Positions 34,941-46,934 of a stretch of DNA of 64,000 bases are shown piece by piece; the first letter of the stretch is position 1; each line of letters starts with the position of its first letter. A model generated the notes under the pieces. The model did not search any database and was not told the DNA's origin. It was given only the letters and a program-made list of their open reading frames with translations. The position numbers and the translations under genes are program-made. Source of the stretch: Turnera subulata (Eukaryota > Streptophyta > Magnoliopsida > Malpighiales > Passifloraceae); assembly GCA_028386065.3 (NCBI GenBank), contig JAKUCV010003183.1, positions 1-64,000 on the forward strand. The letters run 5' to 3'.

Positions 34941-35491
34941 TGTGAACACCCAAATTTGACCCACGAATGTTTTGCTAAAATTAGAATCCAAACATGCTTA
35001 GCTTGAGGTTAATGAGATGATTTGATTTTAAGTTAAGGCATGATAAGAATTTAATTAATGTATTTTTGGTAATCTAAACCTTTGGGCATCCAAACCTTAG
35101 GATTAATGAGATGATTTAATCTTAGGGTAAAACATATAATAAGGTTTATTTACATTTTGATACATTTTATTTGCTTGGGCTCTTTTAGTTGTTTTTAATC
35201 AAATTACATGATGATTCATTTTTGGGTTAGGAATGGGTTTAAGGGTCCAAGTAAATTGACTCTCTAGGTGAATAGGCCCTGACCATCACCTTCCCATTTG
35301 TGACGAACCCCTGATCCCACGATTTTGGTTCGCCAAGACCATGTAGCCTAAAGGAGTCATATTAAGGTTTTTCCCAAGTTTTATTCTTAATAAAACTTGG
35401 GTGGGGACACCAATGTTATGGGATTGACCCAAGGAAGAAGGTGAAAGGATTAGGTGAATAGGCCCAAGTGATTTTGGGTCGGGTATTCACA
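34941..35491 (+). repeat. 3' LTR of C, internally deleted
   Basis: It begins TGTGAACACCCAAATTTGACC and ends GGGTATTCACA, only 551 bp. About 1.07 kb including the hairpins and TATA box is missing (join near 35265). Conversely it keeps the ~100-nt block absent from the 5' LTR. The perfect TSD shows the deletions came after insertion or did not affect the ends. Confidence 0.88.
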
Positions 35492-36399
35492 CCCGGATTG
35501 CAAAAAATGGAATGTTTTCAACTAATTAAACTGCAAAGAGAGTGGACTTCCAGAAATGAACCCAACATCAGCTAGTGGATTATGGAGTCAACTCTGAAGA
35601 CTGATTTGTACCTCATAGCCATTGGATGATGAGCTGATGGGTACTTAAAGCCGTTGGATAAAGATCTTCCTACCTACTCCCACTTGCTCAAGCTCTATAT
35701 AAGGAAGAGGAATGCTTCTTGGAAAAGCATCCCAGCCCACTTGAAAATTGCTTTAAAGTCTGCATTTGTGCTTACACCTGAGTTATTTGTTGAGCTTACA
35801 CTTGAGTTTATTATTGTTATACAAGTTGTTTCGAAGGGGAGTGTTTTAGACAAGACTAGTGTGTAGTTTTGCTGGGATCTCAAATCTAGGATTAGATTTG
35901 GGGAAACGTTAGAGTTTAGCCTGGGAAAAACTTGTAAAGGTTAGAGCTGAGCCTGCAAAAGCTTGTTTCTTGTAAAGGTTAGAGGTTAGCCTGCAAAAGC
36001 TTGGTTTCTGTAATAGGTTGAGGCTGATCCTGCAAAAGCCTAAGTTCGTGAGAGTTTGAAATCCTAAAGGAGGGTCCTTTAGGTAGTGGAGTATTTGGTG
36101 ATGGGGAACCACTCTAAAATCACTATGTCATTAATAGGGGTCCTGGAGTGTATCCTGCAAGTGCAAAGGGTAGTTGTAGTACTCTATCAAGGTCGCATCC
36201 ACAGGGACTGGGATGAGTCTGTCACTCCTTACCTTAGACGAATTAGGCTTGAGACAATTAAAAAAAAATGGGTTATGGGGTGAGTGCAAGTCAAAATTAA
36301 TTTAAGCAAGAGAATAAAAAATAATAGTAATGTTTGAAGTAGGTGAAAATCAGGTTTTGGTGAAATCTTAGGCATCCAAGGATTCACATGTCTTGCCTT

Positions 36400-39280
36400 T
36401 ATGCTCTAAATTGCTCAACAGCATCATCACAGGCTGGGCCTGTGTGACGCCCTGTCTTCATGGGGCTCCCATCCTAAGGTACTACCAACGGTTTTCGATC
36501 TTAATGATAGTTCTCTAAGCTTCCATCTACCCCCTGTCACTAGAGTAGACGTCCACTTAGAGGTGAAGTTGGTGTTGGTGCTAATTACCCACAATCTCTC
36601 CCTATCTTCTTTTGAACGGCTAGGGAGTGAAGGCTGACTATTGTTGGTCAAGCTCACTTGGCTTCTCCTTTCGGTCCTTCACCAAGCTGCTACTAGATTT
36701 AAAAGTGGTGTCATTTTCTTGACCATGCTGCAACAGGCTGAGAAAGTGCTGAGTCTGTGACTCAGCCTGTGGCTGAGCCTGTCGAGAACACAAGGTCAAT
36801 TACACAGAATGGTTCTTGTAAGCGCTTTCAACCTATACTGAACCCACTTGCTTTCACTCACAGGTTCCTCCCAAAGTTCTCACTCATCCTAATGCTCTCA
36901 CATCGGTCAAACTGAGGGGATTAAGAATTGGTGTTGAGGCTAATTCCTCAATTAGTTCCTAATTTATTTGGAAACTAAGAGCTAAGGGTTGGTTGTTGTT
37001 GTTCCAGCAACTATGGTTTCTCCTTTCGGTCCTTCACCTAGCTACCTATAATCATGTATGGGTTTGATCAAGACTAAACATGGAGCGAGTTTACAAAAAC
37101 CAAACAAGAAAAACGGTTAAGAACATAGGAAGAGCAATTTATTGCACTAAGAACAGAGACATGCTTCACCCCTTCAACCTAAGAGGGGTTGTTTAGTTCA
37201 TAATCAAGGTTACAAAATCAAAAGCAATTAAGGGTAGCATAATGTTTGGAACTAAGTTGGAGGTTGAGGACAACACGATTTCTGCCCAGAAAAGGCTGCA
37301 GAATCGTGTTTTCCCTTGAACCCTTTTGTTCCAAAGTTCTGTAGGTTTATGGGTATTGATCGAGGGGTCTAGTTCTATTCTTGTTCTTCCTTTCTCCTTC
37401 CCTTTTATGGTGCAGAATCCTCTCTTCTCTTCTCTCCCATGTGCTGAAAGGTATGGCAGTTGGGCAAGTTGAGCTTCAGTTGCCCATCTTGCTCCTCGAG
37501 GTAGGGCAGCTTGGGAGGTGTGCCGAATGGGTGAAATCTGCAAATCTGCAGATTTTAGAAGACTTAGGGGGAGGATAATAGTTCTTTAATTGTTAAATTC
37601 TTTGGGTGTGATGATTATCCCCTCTTTCCCATGCTTAAAGTCTTTTGAGTCGCTCAGGTCATGATTGCAGAGTTGAAAGTTCTGCAAGTGGTGAAGCTCT
37701 ACAAATGGCTGAGTTTAATATTCTTATCTTCGCGTTCTGGTCATCTGCAGATTCCACAGGCTGAACCTGTGCTGGGCCTGTGCCTGAGGCTGTATGCGAT
37801 TTCTTCCCATTTTCTGTGCAATTGATTTCAGCTCTTTTTGAGGTTGATGGAGTGGCATGTTGGCTTCGTGGATCAAGGAAAAGGTGGAGAAATCCAGTGG
37901 ATAACTTGTGGTTGGAGGGGGATTCGTGGCCTTTTACTGATTCTGCAGAGAACAACAGGCTGTCAAACAGGCTCATGCTGTGCCAGAGGCTGTTTCATCG
38001 AATTCTCTAATAAAGTCTCTGAAATTCTTCAAAATGCACCTGGAATCACTAATCATACAGTAAGGGATGGGATTTAAGGGAATAAGATGAAATAATACAA
38101 AGTAAGGCATATAGTCATGATAAATCGAGAGAAAGTATATCTAAAATCATGCCTAAAACTATGCATATTTCATGTGCATCAAAATACCCCAAACTGAAGA
38201 TTTTGCTTGTCCTCAAGCAATCAGAAGAGAAAAGAAGGTATGATTTTGAAAGGAAGTAAAACAATTCCAATGCATCAGATTTTCGCTAGGTTTCTCCCTT
38301 GTGGTGTCCGAATTTAGGCATCTTCTTATTCTTCCTTAAAAACTACATAGACTCTAATCAAATTCCTTGTGAGTAGTTTTGTCATAAAAATCACAGGAAT
38401 AATTTTGCAACTGGCCTCCATTCCTTCTGTCATTCGGGGAATTCAGTTAAAGATTGAGATGTGGAAAACAGTACCTCATATGCAGACCCATTACCTCTTG
38501 TCTCCACTAATGTGCATAAGTCATCAAGTTAGGATCACTAAGACTTATTCGTGTTGTACTGAGGCTGGGTGAGGGCTGTCAAAGAAGGGTGGATGGTTTT
38601 TTGCAAGGGCCAGTGGCTTGTGAACTCGATTTCTTTTGTTTTTGTTTATGAACAACATGAGACAGTGTAGAGGCTGTTTGACCTTGTATTTCCTGCGGTC
38701 TCATGCTGTTCAGTAACTGCGTCCCAATATTTCAGCCATTCTTGATGTAACCACTGATTGAATTTGTGTTCCTTGGTGGAGTATGATTTCCAGATGTTGC
38801 CCTTGTCCTTCCTCCCTTTCTATGTTTTTTTTTTTTTTTTTTTCTTCTTCCCATATGTTTTTCATTTTCTTTTTCTTTTTCAAGGGGAGGATGGCGTTCG
38901 TGCATCTAGTGGCGTTTTGAATTTTGCACTGGCTGAGTATGGGTCATCTCTTTTTCTAATCTTGATCAAATCTTGCTCACAGGCTCATCGACAGGGTGAG
39001 GCTATTTGAAGGAGTTTGTGCCCTTAGACACTGATGGCCCCTGCTTATGGCTGCAAACGATTGAGGGTGGACTGTGCAGGGTGATTGAATGTAACGAGGA
39101 CCATCTTGATTGGCTCAAATGAGGTTGCAAGGGTTAGATAAGAGGTGCGGGTTAGTGTAGTCTGTTTGGTGTGCCAAAGACGGCCTAGATCCTTTCCTTG
39201 CTTGTAGACTTTGCTTAAATTTTGCCTTGACAGAAGTAATGGCCTGTTCTAAGGTAAACAGGCTGAGCCTGTTTGTTTTT
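36400..39280. repeat. AGGCTG/CAGCCT-word region of G
   Basis: Words of the type ACAGGCTGAGCCTGT recur near 36431, 36728-36785, 37756-37795, 37957-37995 and 39258-39274, often as near-palindromes. In the gag part the same hexamer encodes Gln-Pro, but here there is no frame. Two related blocks ending TTCTCCTTTCGGTCCTTCACC (36661 and 37018) suggest an older internal duplication. Confidence 0.5.
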
Positions 39281-39758
39281 TTAAAAAAATTCCTTAACAT
39301 GGTCCTTCTCTTGACAGAGTTCATGGTTGCAGTTGTTTGATTATTCCTGTTTTATTTTGGGAGAAAAATAAGACAAGTCATAAGATTGTAGTTTTGAGCA
39401 TAATTTAAATGGAACAAGAGAGAGTGCATAAATATAAAGACAGGCTGACATTGGGAGAAACAAAGTGAAAATAGATGAAAATCGAAATTGCATTACATGA
39501 ACACTAGAAAGTACATAGCATAATTGCACCCTAAAATACCCCAAACTGAAAAACTTGTAGTGTCCTCACTGCAGAAACAAAACAAAAACAAGGTGCAATA
39601 ACTACAAGGTCACAAAAATAAAAGAAACACACTGCCGAAAACAAAAGAGTTAAGGTCTAGGCTAAGTTATATGGACACAAAAATACCCCAAACTAAAAGT
39701 CTAACTATGTGTACTGGGTTAGTCTAGACTAAGTTTGTGCTGCAGGATCGAGGGAAAG

Positions 39759-41201
39759 TTAGTTTCTGGGCCTTTTCATCCCGGATGGTGGCTGAGGTGG
39801 TGCTGGCAGTGCCCTGGTCAGTGCCCGTGCCATGTTGAGGAGGTTGGTGAGGGTGTTGGTCAATTGGACTTGCTGGCTCGTGTATTGGTTATGGAATTCT
39901 CTCATGACACGAGCCTATGTCTCCCCATTCCTCCACGGTTCTGTGACGCCCCGAGTGATGCTAGTGCGCATTTCCCCCATTGAGCCTGCGAGGCAGATCT
40001 CTTGGGCAGAAATGCTCTCCAAGAGGCGCTGCTGACATTCTGCATGAGCATTGAGGGCCTCTTGTAGGCGGTTTTGGTTTTGTAGGATTGGAATTATCTG
40101 TTGTCCAATCCAATCCTGCATCTACTCCAGGATATCCAGCAATTGAACTCGGATAACAGCCTGGGCATATGCCTGAGGCTGTGGGGCTGCTGGAGGGGCT
40201 GCCTGTGGCTGCTGTTGGTCTGGATTGTTTTGCGGCTGTCCTTGAGGTTGTGGCTCGCCCTGTGCCACGTCTACTCTTACAGCCTGTTCCTCAGGCTGTT
40301 CCTCTGCTGCTTCTTCCTCAGCCTGTCCCTCAGGCTGTGGTGCGGTGAGGTTGAGGCGGTTGAGAATGGTGCCGTCGATCTAAACCGTGCCTTCAACTTC
40401 CTGGAACTGGTTGAGGGGGATGCCAAAGTGCCGTGCTAGTGTTGTGATTATCCTCGCGCCTGGAAGGTACTAGGCCTGCCGCTGTGTGTAGAGGCGGCAG
40501 AGAATGAATCATCCTGTGTTGAGGGGCTGTCGGTGAATCATGCAGTATAGAATAAAAAGCTCCTCGGTTTGAAGTGTCAGGCGACTCTGGTTCCAGTCGT
40601 AAATGTTATGCGCTAGGAAGTGCTGAATGACTTTGAGGCTACGAAGGTGGAAAGATGTGGCACTGCTGGAGGAGGAGTTGTAGCCTGGTGTGTTGGAAAT
40701 CTCCCTCTAGAACGTTTCGGTGTCAAAGTTGCCAGGCCTCTCCTAGTGTCCTTCGTTTGGCAGTCCAAAAATGGCGTTGAGCTGGGTGACCGTGAGGACC
40801 CTGTTCTCGTTGCCCAACCGGAAGCTGGCGAGTTCTTTGTGGCGCGGTATGGGTGGCTGATAGGAGAGTGAAAAGAAGAACTCACGGGTGAGGTCCTCGT
40901 AAGTCTCCCCTCCCAATGTGGCAAAGTTCAACCACCCAATGGGTCGAAGCAACTGCTTGATGCTGTTGCGAAGCCCGATGTGGCGGAGGGCGTTCATGTC
41001 GAGCCACCTACTAATAAGCACAATCTGAGACTATGCTCGTATCTATGCCCTCCTGTGGTCGGCACTTACTGCCCGGAAAACGAAGGGTTGGATGTCGGCC
41101 TCTTGTCCGGCCTGTTCATCATGTTGTTGCTTTGCTTCTTCCTCCTCGCCATCCCTCTATTCCTCTTCGTCTTCTTCTGCGCGAGGGGGTGGGGTCCGGG
41201 G
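39759..41201 (-). pseudogene. Athila-type ORF1/gag, C-terminal part
   Basis: The segment right of A's insertion encodes an acidic Glu-rich stretch. The conserved Athila ORF1 core follows: MNALRHIGLRNSIKQLL, LGGETYEDLTREFFFSL and VTQLNAIFGLPNEGH. Then come a Gln/Pro-rich part and QDWIGQQIIPILQNQNRLQ, ending near LTNLLNMARALTR with TAA at 39759. Stops interrupt it after EEE (~41155), after GLPNEGH (~40742), near 40530, near 40380, near 40127 and near 39914. This protein corresponds to the structural (gag) polyprotein of Athila-like gypsy elements. It is not translatable now. Confidence 0.78.
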
Positions 41202-42713
41202 TGTAAGTTTCCGGTCATGCAAAATAGACAATCTAAATGCAACAAATGCACAGCAGAAATCCGGAAACACATGAAGGATCCATGTGAAGCAACTAAACCG
41301 AACAACAAAAATTTTTGTACCTGAAACGGTTGAGGTCTTTCACCCAACTGATGAACTGAATCAGCTAGACCCAGAAGGATATCCTGCTCCTCTACGGTAT
41401 CCACACGAACCGTCGATCACAGCCGGAAAACGTCTCACGATCTCCAACCCAAGCACTCCCGAACCGTGGTGCCAGCTACGGATTTCCGGGAGCTATGTGG
41501 TGTTACTTTCTTTCTCAAAGAATGGGTGAGTGTTTGTGTGTGTTCTTACTGGTTTGAAAAACACTCTCAAGGCCCTCAAAAAACAGAATGCTATCAGCCA
41601 AAAAACCCAACGCATAATCTAATTATGCCACTCAATTAGTGCTTAGGGTAATGGACAACATAATGGCCCATCATGATTAAGATACCCATTATCTTGTCTA
41701 CCACTAAGCACTAATGGGATTACACATCACAATCAATCAGGTTTGGCTAAATAATTCTGACAATTATTGTATCAAACCAGCCCAAAACGACCCTGGTCCA
41801 ACCACGGTCCAACCACACCTAGTCGAACCTTGGTCCAACCACGGTTCAACCACCTGCTCGAATCAACGATTCTAAGTGTGTGACCCTGTAGGCACTTGTA
41901 ACGTCCGGAAATAATTGTAAACACATTTACAATTATAAGCAAAGAGAGACATCTAGAAACACATCATTGCTACCCGAACGACAAGATTAGTACTGATTCA
42001 ATATGCCTCGGAAACATGTCATCGTCCTTTCGGCCCATTATCAAGATTAAACTGAGACATGGAAAACATCAATCTCGTATATGTTTAATCTTAGTTTCTT
42101 GATCCCCGAGTTAACTGTGTAAAATGGATCCTAATGATATCACCATATCATATAATCCGAGCATGGCCATGCATTTACAGTTCAACTCTATCAAGAGGCC
42201 CATCTAATAATATACCCGTTATATGGGTCGGATGAATCCTATCTTGATCAATCAAAACCCACTACATATTTATCATACACCCAATGATTACCCTTAAAAC
42301 CACCCAGTTACGGATGACTAGGAATAATATCAAAGTATACGACTCATATGTTGGGAACCTTGATGTTCTCAGGTCTAAGCACAATACATATAAAAGAACC
42401 ACTAATGACTACCATATAACGTTCCATGCAGGGTTCTTATGTGGGTCAGTCCAGTCCACAAGTTCTCTAACTTGTACCCGTATGTAGAATTCATATCTCA
42501 TATAATTCTCAACATACGCTAGTCTTAATTTATTATTACAACCCATCCATAATAATAATCGACTAGGGACATTTTAAGAATACAAAGTATTCTAGGGTTA
42601 TAAATATGTACAAGCGATTATCTCATAATCATATTTATTGGAATAACCTTAATGTATATACATGACTACAAACAATCATCCATTGATTGGCTTTTGGGCA
42701 TGTTACACTAACA
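41202..42713 (-). repeat. 3' LTR of A
   Basis: Plus strand TGTAAGTTTCCGGTCATGC..TGTTACACTAACA. On the minus strand it follows the polypurine tract directly. No TATA box like that of B was found at the matching place. Confidence 0.92.
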
Positions 42714-42727
42714 ATCTCCCACTTGCA

Positions 42728-42998
42728 CTAAAGCCAATCAGGCATGTATCTAATACCAATGGATGCGCAATGACCATCATGCTTCTGCTGTGTGAGCGGC
42801 TTAGTCAAAGGATCTGCTACATTGTTCTCAGAAGGAACTCTGCACAATCTGACGTCGCCTCTATCTATGATCTCTCTAATAAGATGATAGCGTCGGAGTG
42901 TATGTTTGGATCTCTGGTGGTATCTAGGTTCTTGAGCCTGTGCGATTGTCCCATTGTTGTCACAATAGAGCTCAATCGGACTCTCAATACTAGGAACC
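42728..42998 (-). pseudogene. C-terminal RNase H of copia A (beyond H)
   Basis: The frame continues the RNase H of 48242 across H: IESPIELYCDNNGTIAQAQE (catalytic Asp), RSKHTLRRYHLIREII and ENNVADPLTKPL, ending at TAG 42728 just before the polypurine tract. It is separated from the rest of pol only by the H insertion. Confidence 0.9.
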
Positions 42999-43291
42999 TG
43001 ATGCGGTTATTTTCTGGAAAAGGGGATAACCAAAGAAAAATTGAGAAAAAGGAATCGGGATAAGATTAGCACTGTAAGAGGAGAGTGCGTTTCTATTCCA
43101 TTAACCAATTCCCATTACAAGCCTAACCCTTTTTCCTTTCACATTACATATATATATATAGCACGCCTATAACTTGTGTAGCTACTGTCATTTAAGGGTG
43201 TTTCTTACGACTAGTCATACAAGCAGTTGACAAGTCTTACAATAAGAAGTAATTTAACAAACAAAGCATTAATAATAAAACTACTGCATCA
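42999..43291 (-). repeat. 3' LTR of H
   Basis: 293 bp with an ATATATATATATAGC TATA-like run and TG..CA ends. It is identical to the other LTR except for one base. Confidence 0.95.
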
Positions 43292-43302
43292 ATTTCCCCT
43301 CC

Positions 43303-46300
43303 TTAATTTCCCTTGACCTCAAGGGAAAACTCTGGAAATCGTCGTTGGAATTCATCAGCAAATTCCCATGTGGCATCAGTTGGGGTGGAGTTGGACCAGT
43401 GAATAAGCAATCGGGTTGCATGTCGATTGCCTCTTTTAACCATCTCACGAGCTAGAATGGCTTGAGGTTGAGGATGGCCAGTGGTGTGAATTGGAGGAAA
43501 TGAACTGGGCTGAAATGGAGGATGAGGCGAGTGTTTAAGTTGTGAAATATGGAAGACATCATGAATCTGAGCCTCTGCAGGAAGTTCAAGTTTGTAAGCA
43601 ACCGGACCAATCTTGTCAAGGATGCGAAAAGGGCCATAAAATCTTGGGGAAAGCTTCTGTGTATTAGTGTGCTTCAAACTACGCTGCCGGTATGGTTGAA
43701 GCTTTAAATAAACCCAGTCACCAATAGAAAATTGGCGATCAGAACGATGTTTATTTGCTTGGGCAATCATGCGATCTTGAGCCCTTGTAAGCTTAAGTTT
43801 GAGATGCTGAATCATATGTTCCCGATCAAGTAATAAAGTATCTACTGCAGCAACAGAAGAGTCTTTGGCATAATACGGAAGGTGGATAGGAGGTGGATAG
43901 CCATACAAGGCTTCAAATGGAGTAAGCTGTAAAGTAGAGTGGAAGTTGGTGTTGTACCAATGTTCAGCAAGGGGTAACCATTTACACCAAGAAGAGGGGT
44001 TATCACCTGCCATACAACGTAAATACGTCTCCAAACACCGATTAACTACTTCGGTCTGCCCATCAGTCTGAGGATGATATGCAGTAGAATATTGTAGTTG
44101 GACCCCTTGTAAGATAAAAAGATCCTTCCAAAAGTTGCTCAAGAAAACAAGATCCCTGTCACTAGTGATAGTTTGTGGCAAGCCATGCAATTTATAAACT
44201 TGATCCAGAAAGGCTTGAGCAACAATGGTAGCCGTATAAAGATGAGGTAATGGCATGAAGTGTGCATATTTAGTGAGGCGATCAACAACAACAAATTTCA
44301 TAGTTTTTCCTTGAGAACGGGGTAGACCTTCAATAAAGACCATAGTGAGATCAGTGAAAATACCTTGTGGCAATGGTAGAGGTTGAATAAGACCAGGGGA
44401 GGCTGCTACATCATACTTATACCTTTGGGAAGTCTCACAAGTATGGATAAATTGACGCACTTGTTTTAATAAACCCTTCCAGTGAAATAGGGCAGCAATT
44501 CTCTTGTAAGTAGCATGTACCCCTGAATGGCCACCCAAGGAAGATGCATGATAAGTACTAATAAGTAAGTGGCGAAGAAGAGGGTCAGTGCCTACCACCA
44601 ATTTATGTTTCTTGTAGAGGAGACCATTCTGGACAGAATATTTAGGATGTTTTGTAGCATCAGTAGCTAGTGGCTGCAACAAGGTATTGATTTGCGGATC
44701 ATGAAGGTAACTAGAATGAATCTGCTCAAGAAGGTTAGTAGAAATAGAAGAAAGAGCCATAGTGAGCAAGTGAGAATGAGGGATGCGTGAAAGAGCATCA
44801 GCAGCCCTGTTTTCCTGGCCAGATTTATATTCAACTTCAAAGTCAAAACTCATTAGTTTAGCCAACCAATAATGCTGACTTGGTAAACTCACCTTCTGTT
44901 CCAAAAGATATTTGAGGCTCTTATGATCCGAGCGGATAATAAAGTGTCTACCACGAAGATAATGCTCCCATTTTTTTACTACAAAGAGAACTGCCAACAT
45001 CTCCTTCTCATAAACAAAAAGGGCTTAATGACGGGAATTAAGTGGTTTGCTAATGTAAGCAACAAGGTGACCAGCTTGCATAAGTACTGCTCCAATACCA
45101 TAAGTAGAAGCATCAGTCTCAACAAGAAATTGTTGACGAAAGTCTGGCAAAGCCAAAACTGGAGCAGCAGTTAATAATTGTTTCAATTGTTCAAAGGATG
45201 TTTGTGCAGCTTCAGTCCAAGGATAAGTTTCCAATTTAAGAAGATCATAAAGGGGTTTGCAGATGATACCGTAGAAAGATATAAATCTCCTGTAATACCC
45301 AGTAAGTCCAAGAAAGCCGCGTAATTGTTTGAGGTTTGCGGGTACTGGCCACTCAACAACAGCCTTGATTTTTGTGGGGCAGTTGATACACCTTCAGGAG
45401 AAATAATATGACCAAGGTAGTCGATTTGAGAAGTACCAAAGGCACATTTGCTCAACTTAGCATAAAGCTTATGTTGCCTAAGGAGATCAAATGTTTGCTG
45501 CAAATGAAGAAGGTGAGCTTCTAGAGATGGACTATAGATTAAGATATCATAAAAAAAACCAGCAGAAATTTGCGTAAAAAAGGCCGAAAAATTTCATTCA
45601 TCAAACTCTGAAATGTGGAGGGAGCATTGGTCAAACCAAATGGCATGACTAAAAACTCATAATGGCCACTGTGAGTTTTGAAAGCAGTCTTGATCACATC
45701 GTTGGGGTGCATCCGAATCTGGTGGTATCCGGATCGAAGGTCTATTTTTGAGAACACTGTGGATCCATGTAATTCCTCCAGAAGCTCTTCAATGAGAGGT
45801 ATAGGATATTTATCCTTGATGGTATGTTTATTGAGTTCCCGATAATCAACACAAAGACGCCAAGACCCATCTTTCTTCTTAACTAAGACAACTGGAGCTG
45901 AAAAGGGGCTGTGACTATGTTGTATAACACCATCATTTAGTAATTCTTGAACCAAAGACTCAAGCACATCCTTTTGGGAAGCATTCAGGCAGTAAGGGCG
46001 AAGATTAATGGGAGGTGTATTAGGAGAGAGAGGAATTTGGTGATCATGGGACCGTGGAGGTGGAAGTAGGGTGGGTGCTTGAAATATATCAGAATATTGA
46101 TCTAATAAGTGTTGTAGTTAAGGACAAGGGGTAGAGGTAGAAGATGTATGGGTTGGTGTGGGCTGAGAATGTTGGCCAGAAGAAGTAAAATGGAGTTCAC
46201 AGAGGTGAACAGCAGCAAGTTTTTTTGGGTGACGCAGTAGTTTGTTAAGTTGACGTCCAGTGATGGTCTCAGTAACTGTAGACAAACCACGTAACACCAC

Positions 46301-46934
46301 AGGGCGGCCATCATGAAGAAATCTCATAGAAAGCTGCTTTAAATTGCACAAAATATCACCCAAGGTAGACAACCATTGCATTCCCAGTATCCATGTGATA
46401 AAAATTAAGAGGCAAAACATAGAAGGTGGCAGTAAACGTATGACCTTGCAAGAGCCACTGAACATCAACACACTTTTGAGAACAAAGAACTTCTTTGCCA
46501 TCGGCCACAGTCACTGACAGTGGACTTATATCAGACATTGGGAGAAGTAACCGCTTAGCCATGGCTGCATCAATAAAATTATGAGTGCTGCCGCTATCAA
46601 CCAAGATATGGAGAGAGGTGGAAGCAATATTACCCTGGAAACGTAGTGTCGCGGTAGACTCCATGCCACATATGGCATTGAAAGAAACATGCGGAGGATA
46701 ATCAGTAGCAGAAGTATCCAGAGGAAGCGTAATTTCAACCATGTCAGAGGAGGTATCCTCAGAATCCGACACTTCAGGCATATGAAGGAGAAATAACTTG
46801 GCGACCAGAACAGCGGTGCGTTGGAGTATACTTGGCGTCACATTTGAAACAAAGATTCTTGGCCCTCTTATCAGCCAATTCTGCTTTAGTAAGTTGTTTA
46901 AAACCTGGAATAGGTCTTTTGTGAGGTGGAACAT
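43303..46934 (-). pseudogene. pol of H: protease, RT, RNase H, integrase, chromodomain
   Basis: Protease has HILVDSGSTHNFID. RT has [17 protein letters not shown] and [17 protein letters not shown], but the base count at the catalytic FxDD box (about 45545-45556) leaves neither frame with both aspartates, and the frame breaks there. RNase H carries ETDASTYGIGAVL and is cut by TAA at 45025-45027. From 45000 a 565-residue open frame holds the RNase H end, an H2C2 segment (HASSLGGHSGVHATYKRI), the integrase core and a chromodomain ending REMVKRGNRHATRLLIHWSN..TWEFADEF. In the core the first catalytic Asp is Val (TMVFIEGL, 44338-44340), while SDRD and the Glu of GQTEVVNR are present. Further frame changes lie near 46360 and 46100. 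Confidence 0.88.

Larger units (their letters stand above)
25005..35491 (+). mobile_element. C: Tat/Ogre-type Ty3/gypsy retrotransposon, decayed
   Basis: Perfect TSD CCCGG lies at 25000-25004 and 35492-35496. The 5' LTR is 25005-26499 and the 3' LTR 34941-35491. Order: PBS, leader, gag, RT, RNase H, a second archaeal-type RNase H, integrase, then an antisense DUF7745-like gene, short GTACACGG repeats, GATGAGATGATTC tandem repeats and polypurine tract. The dual RNase H and the extra antisense ORF are marks of the Tat lineage. Gag and pol contain stops and frameshifts, no protease motif is seen, and integrase has lost catalytic residues, so it cannot move by itself. Confidence 0.92.
11030..36124 (+). 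repeat. F copy 2: LTR-like unit in three pieces, split by D and C
   Basis: The pieces are 11030-11165, 24754-25004 and 35497-36124, about 1.0 kb in total, and they follow the order of F copy 1. Shared landmarks are TTTTGATGATTAACAAA (start), the GTGGTCCTTACAGCATTAAACC block, a TATATAAGG box near 35696, and GAAATCCTAAAGG..GGGGAACCACTCTAAAATCACT at the end. D and C inserted into this unit, each leaving its own perfect 5-bp TSD. That gives independent support for the reconstruction. Confidence 0.68.

Noticed and set aside
43001..43063. Identical short frames MRLFSGKGDNQRKIEKKESG at 43001 and 47946
   Set aside because: They are the two LTR copies of H read in a chance open frame.
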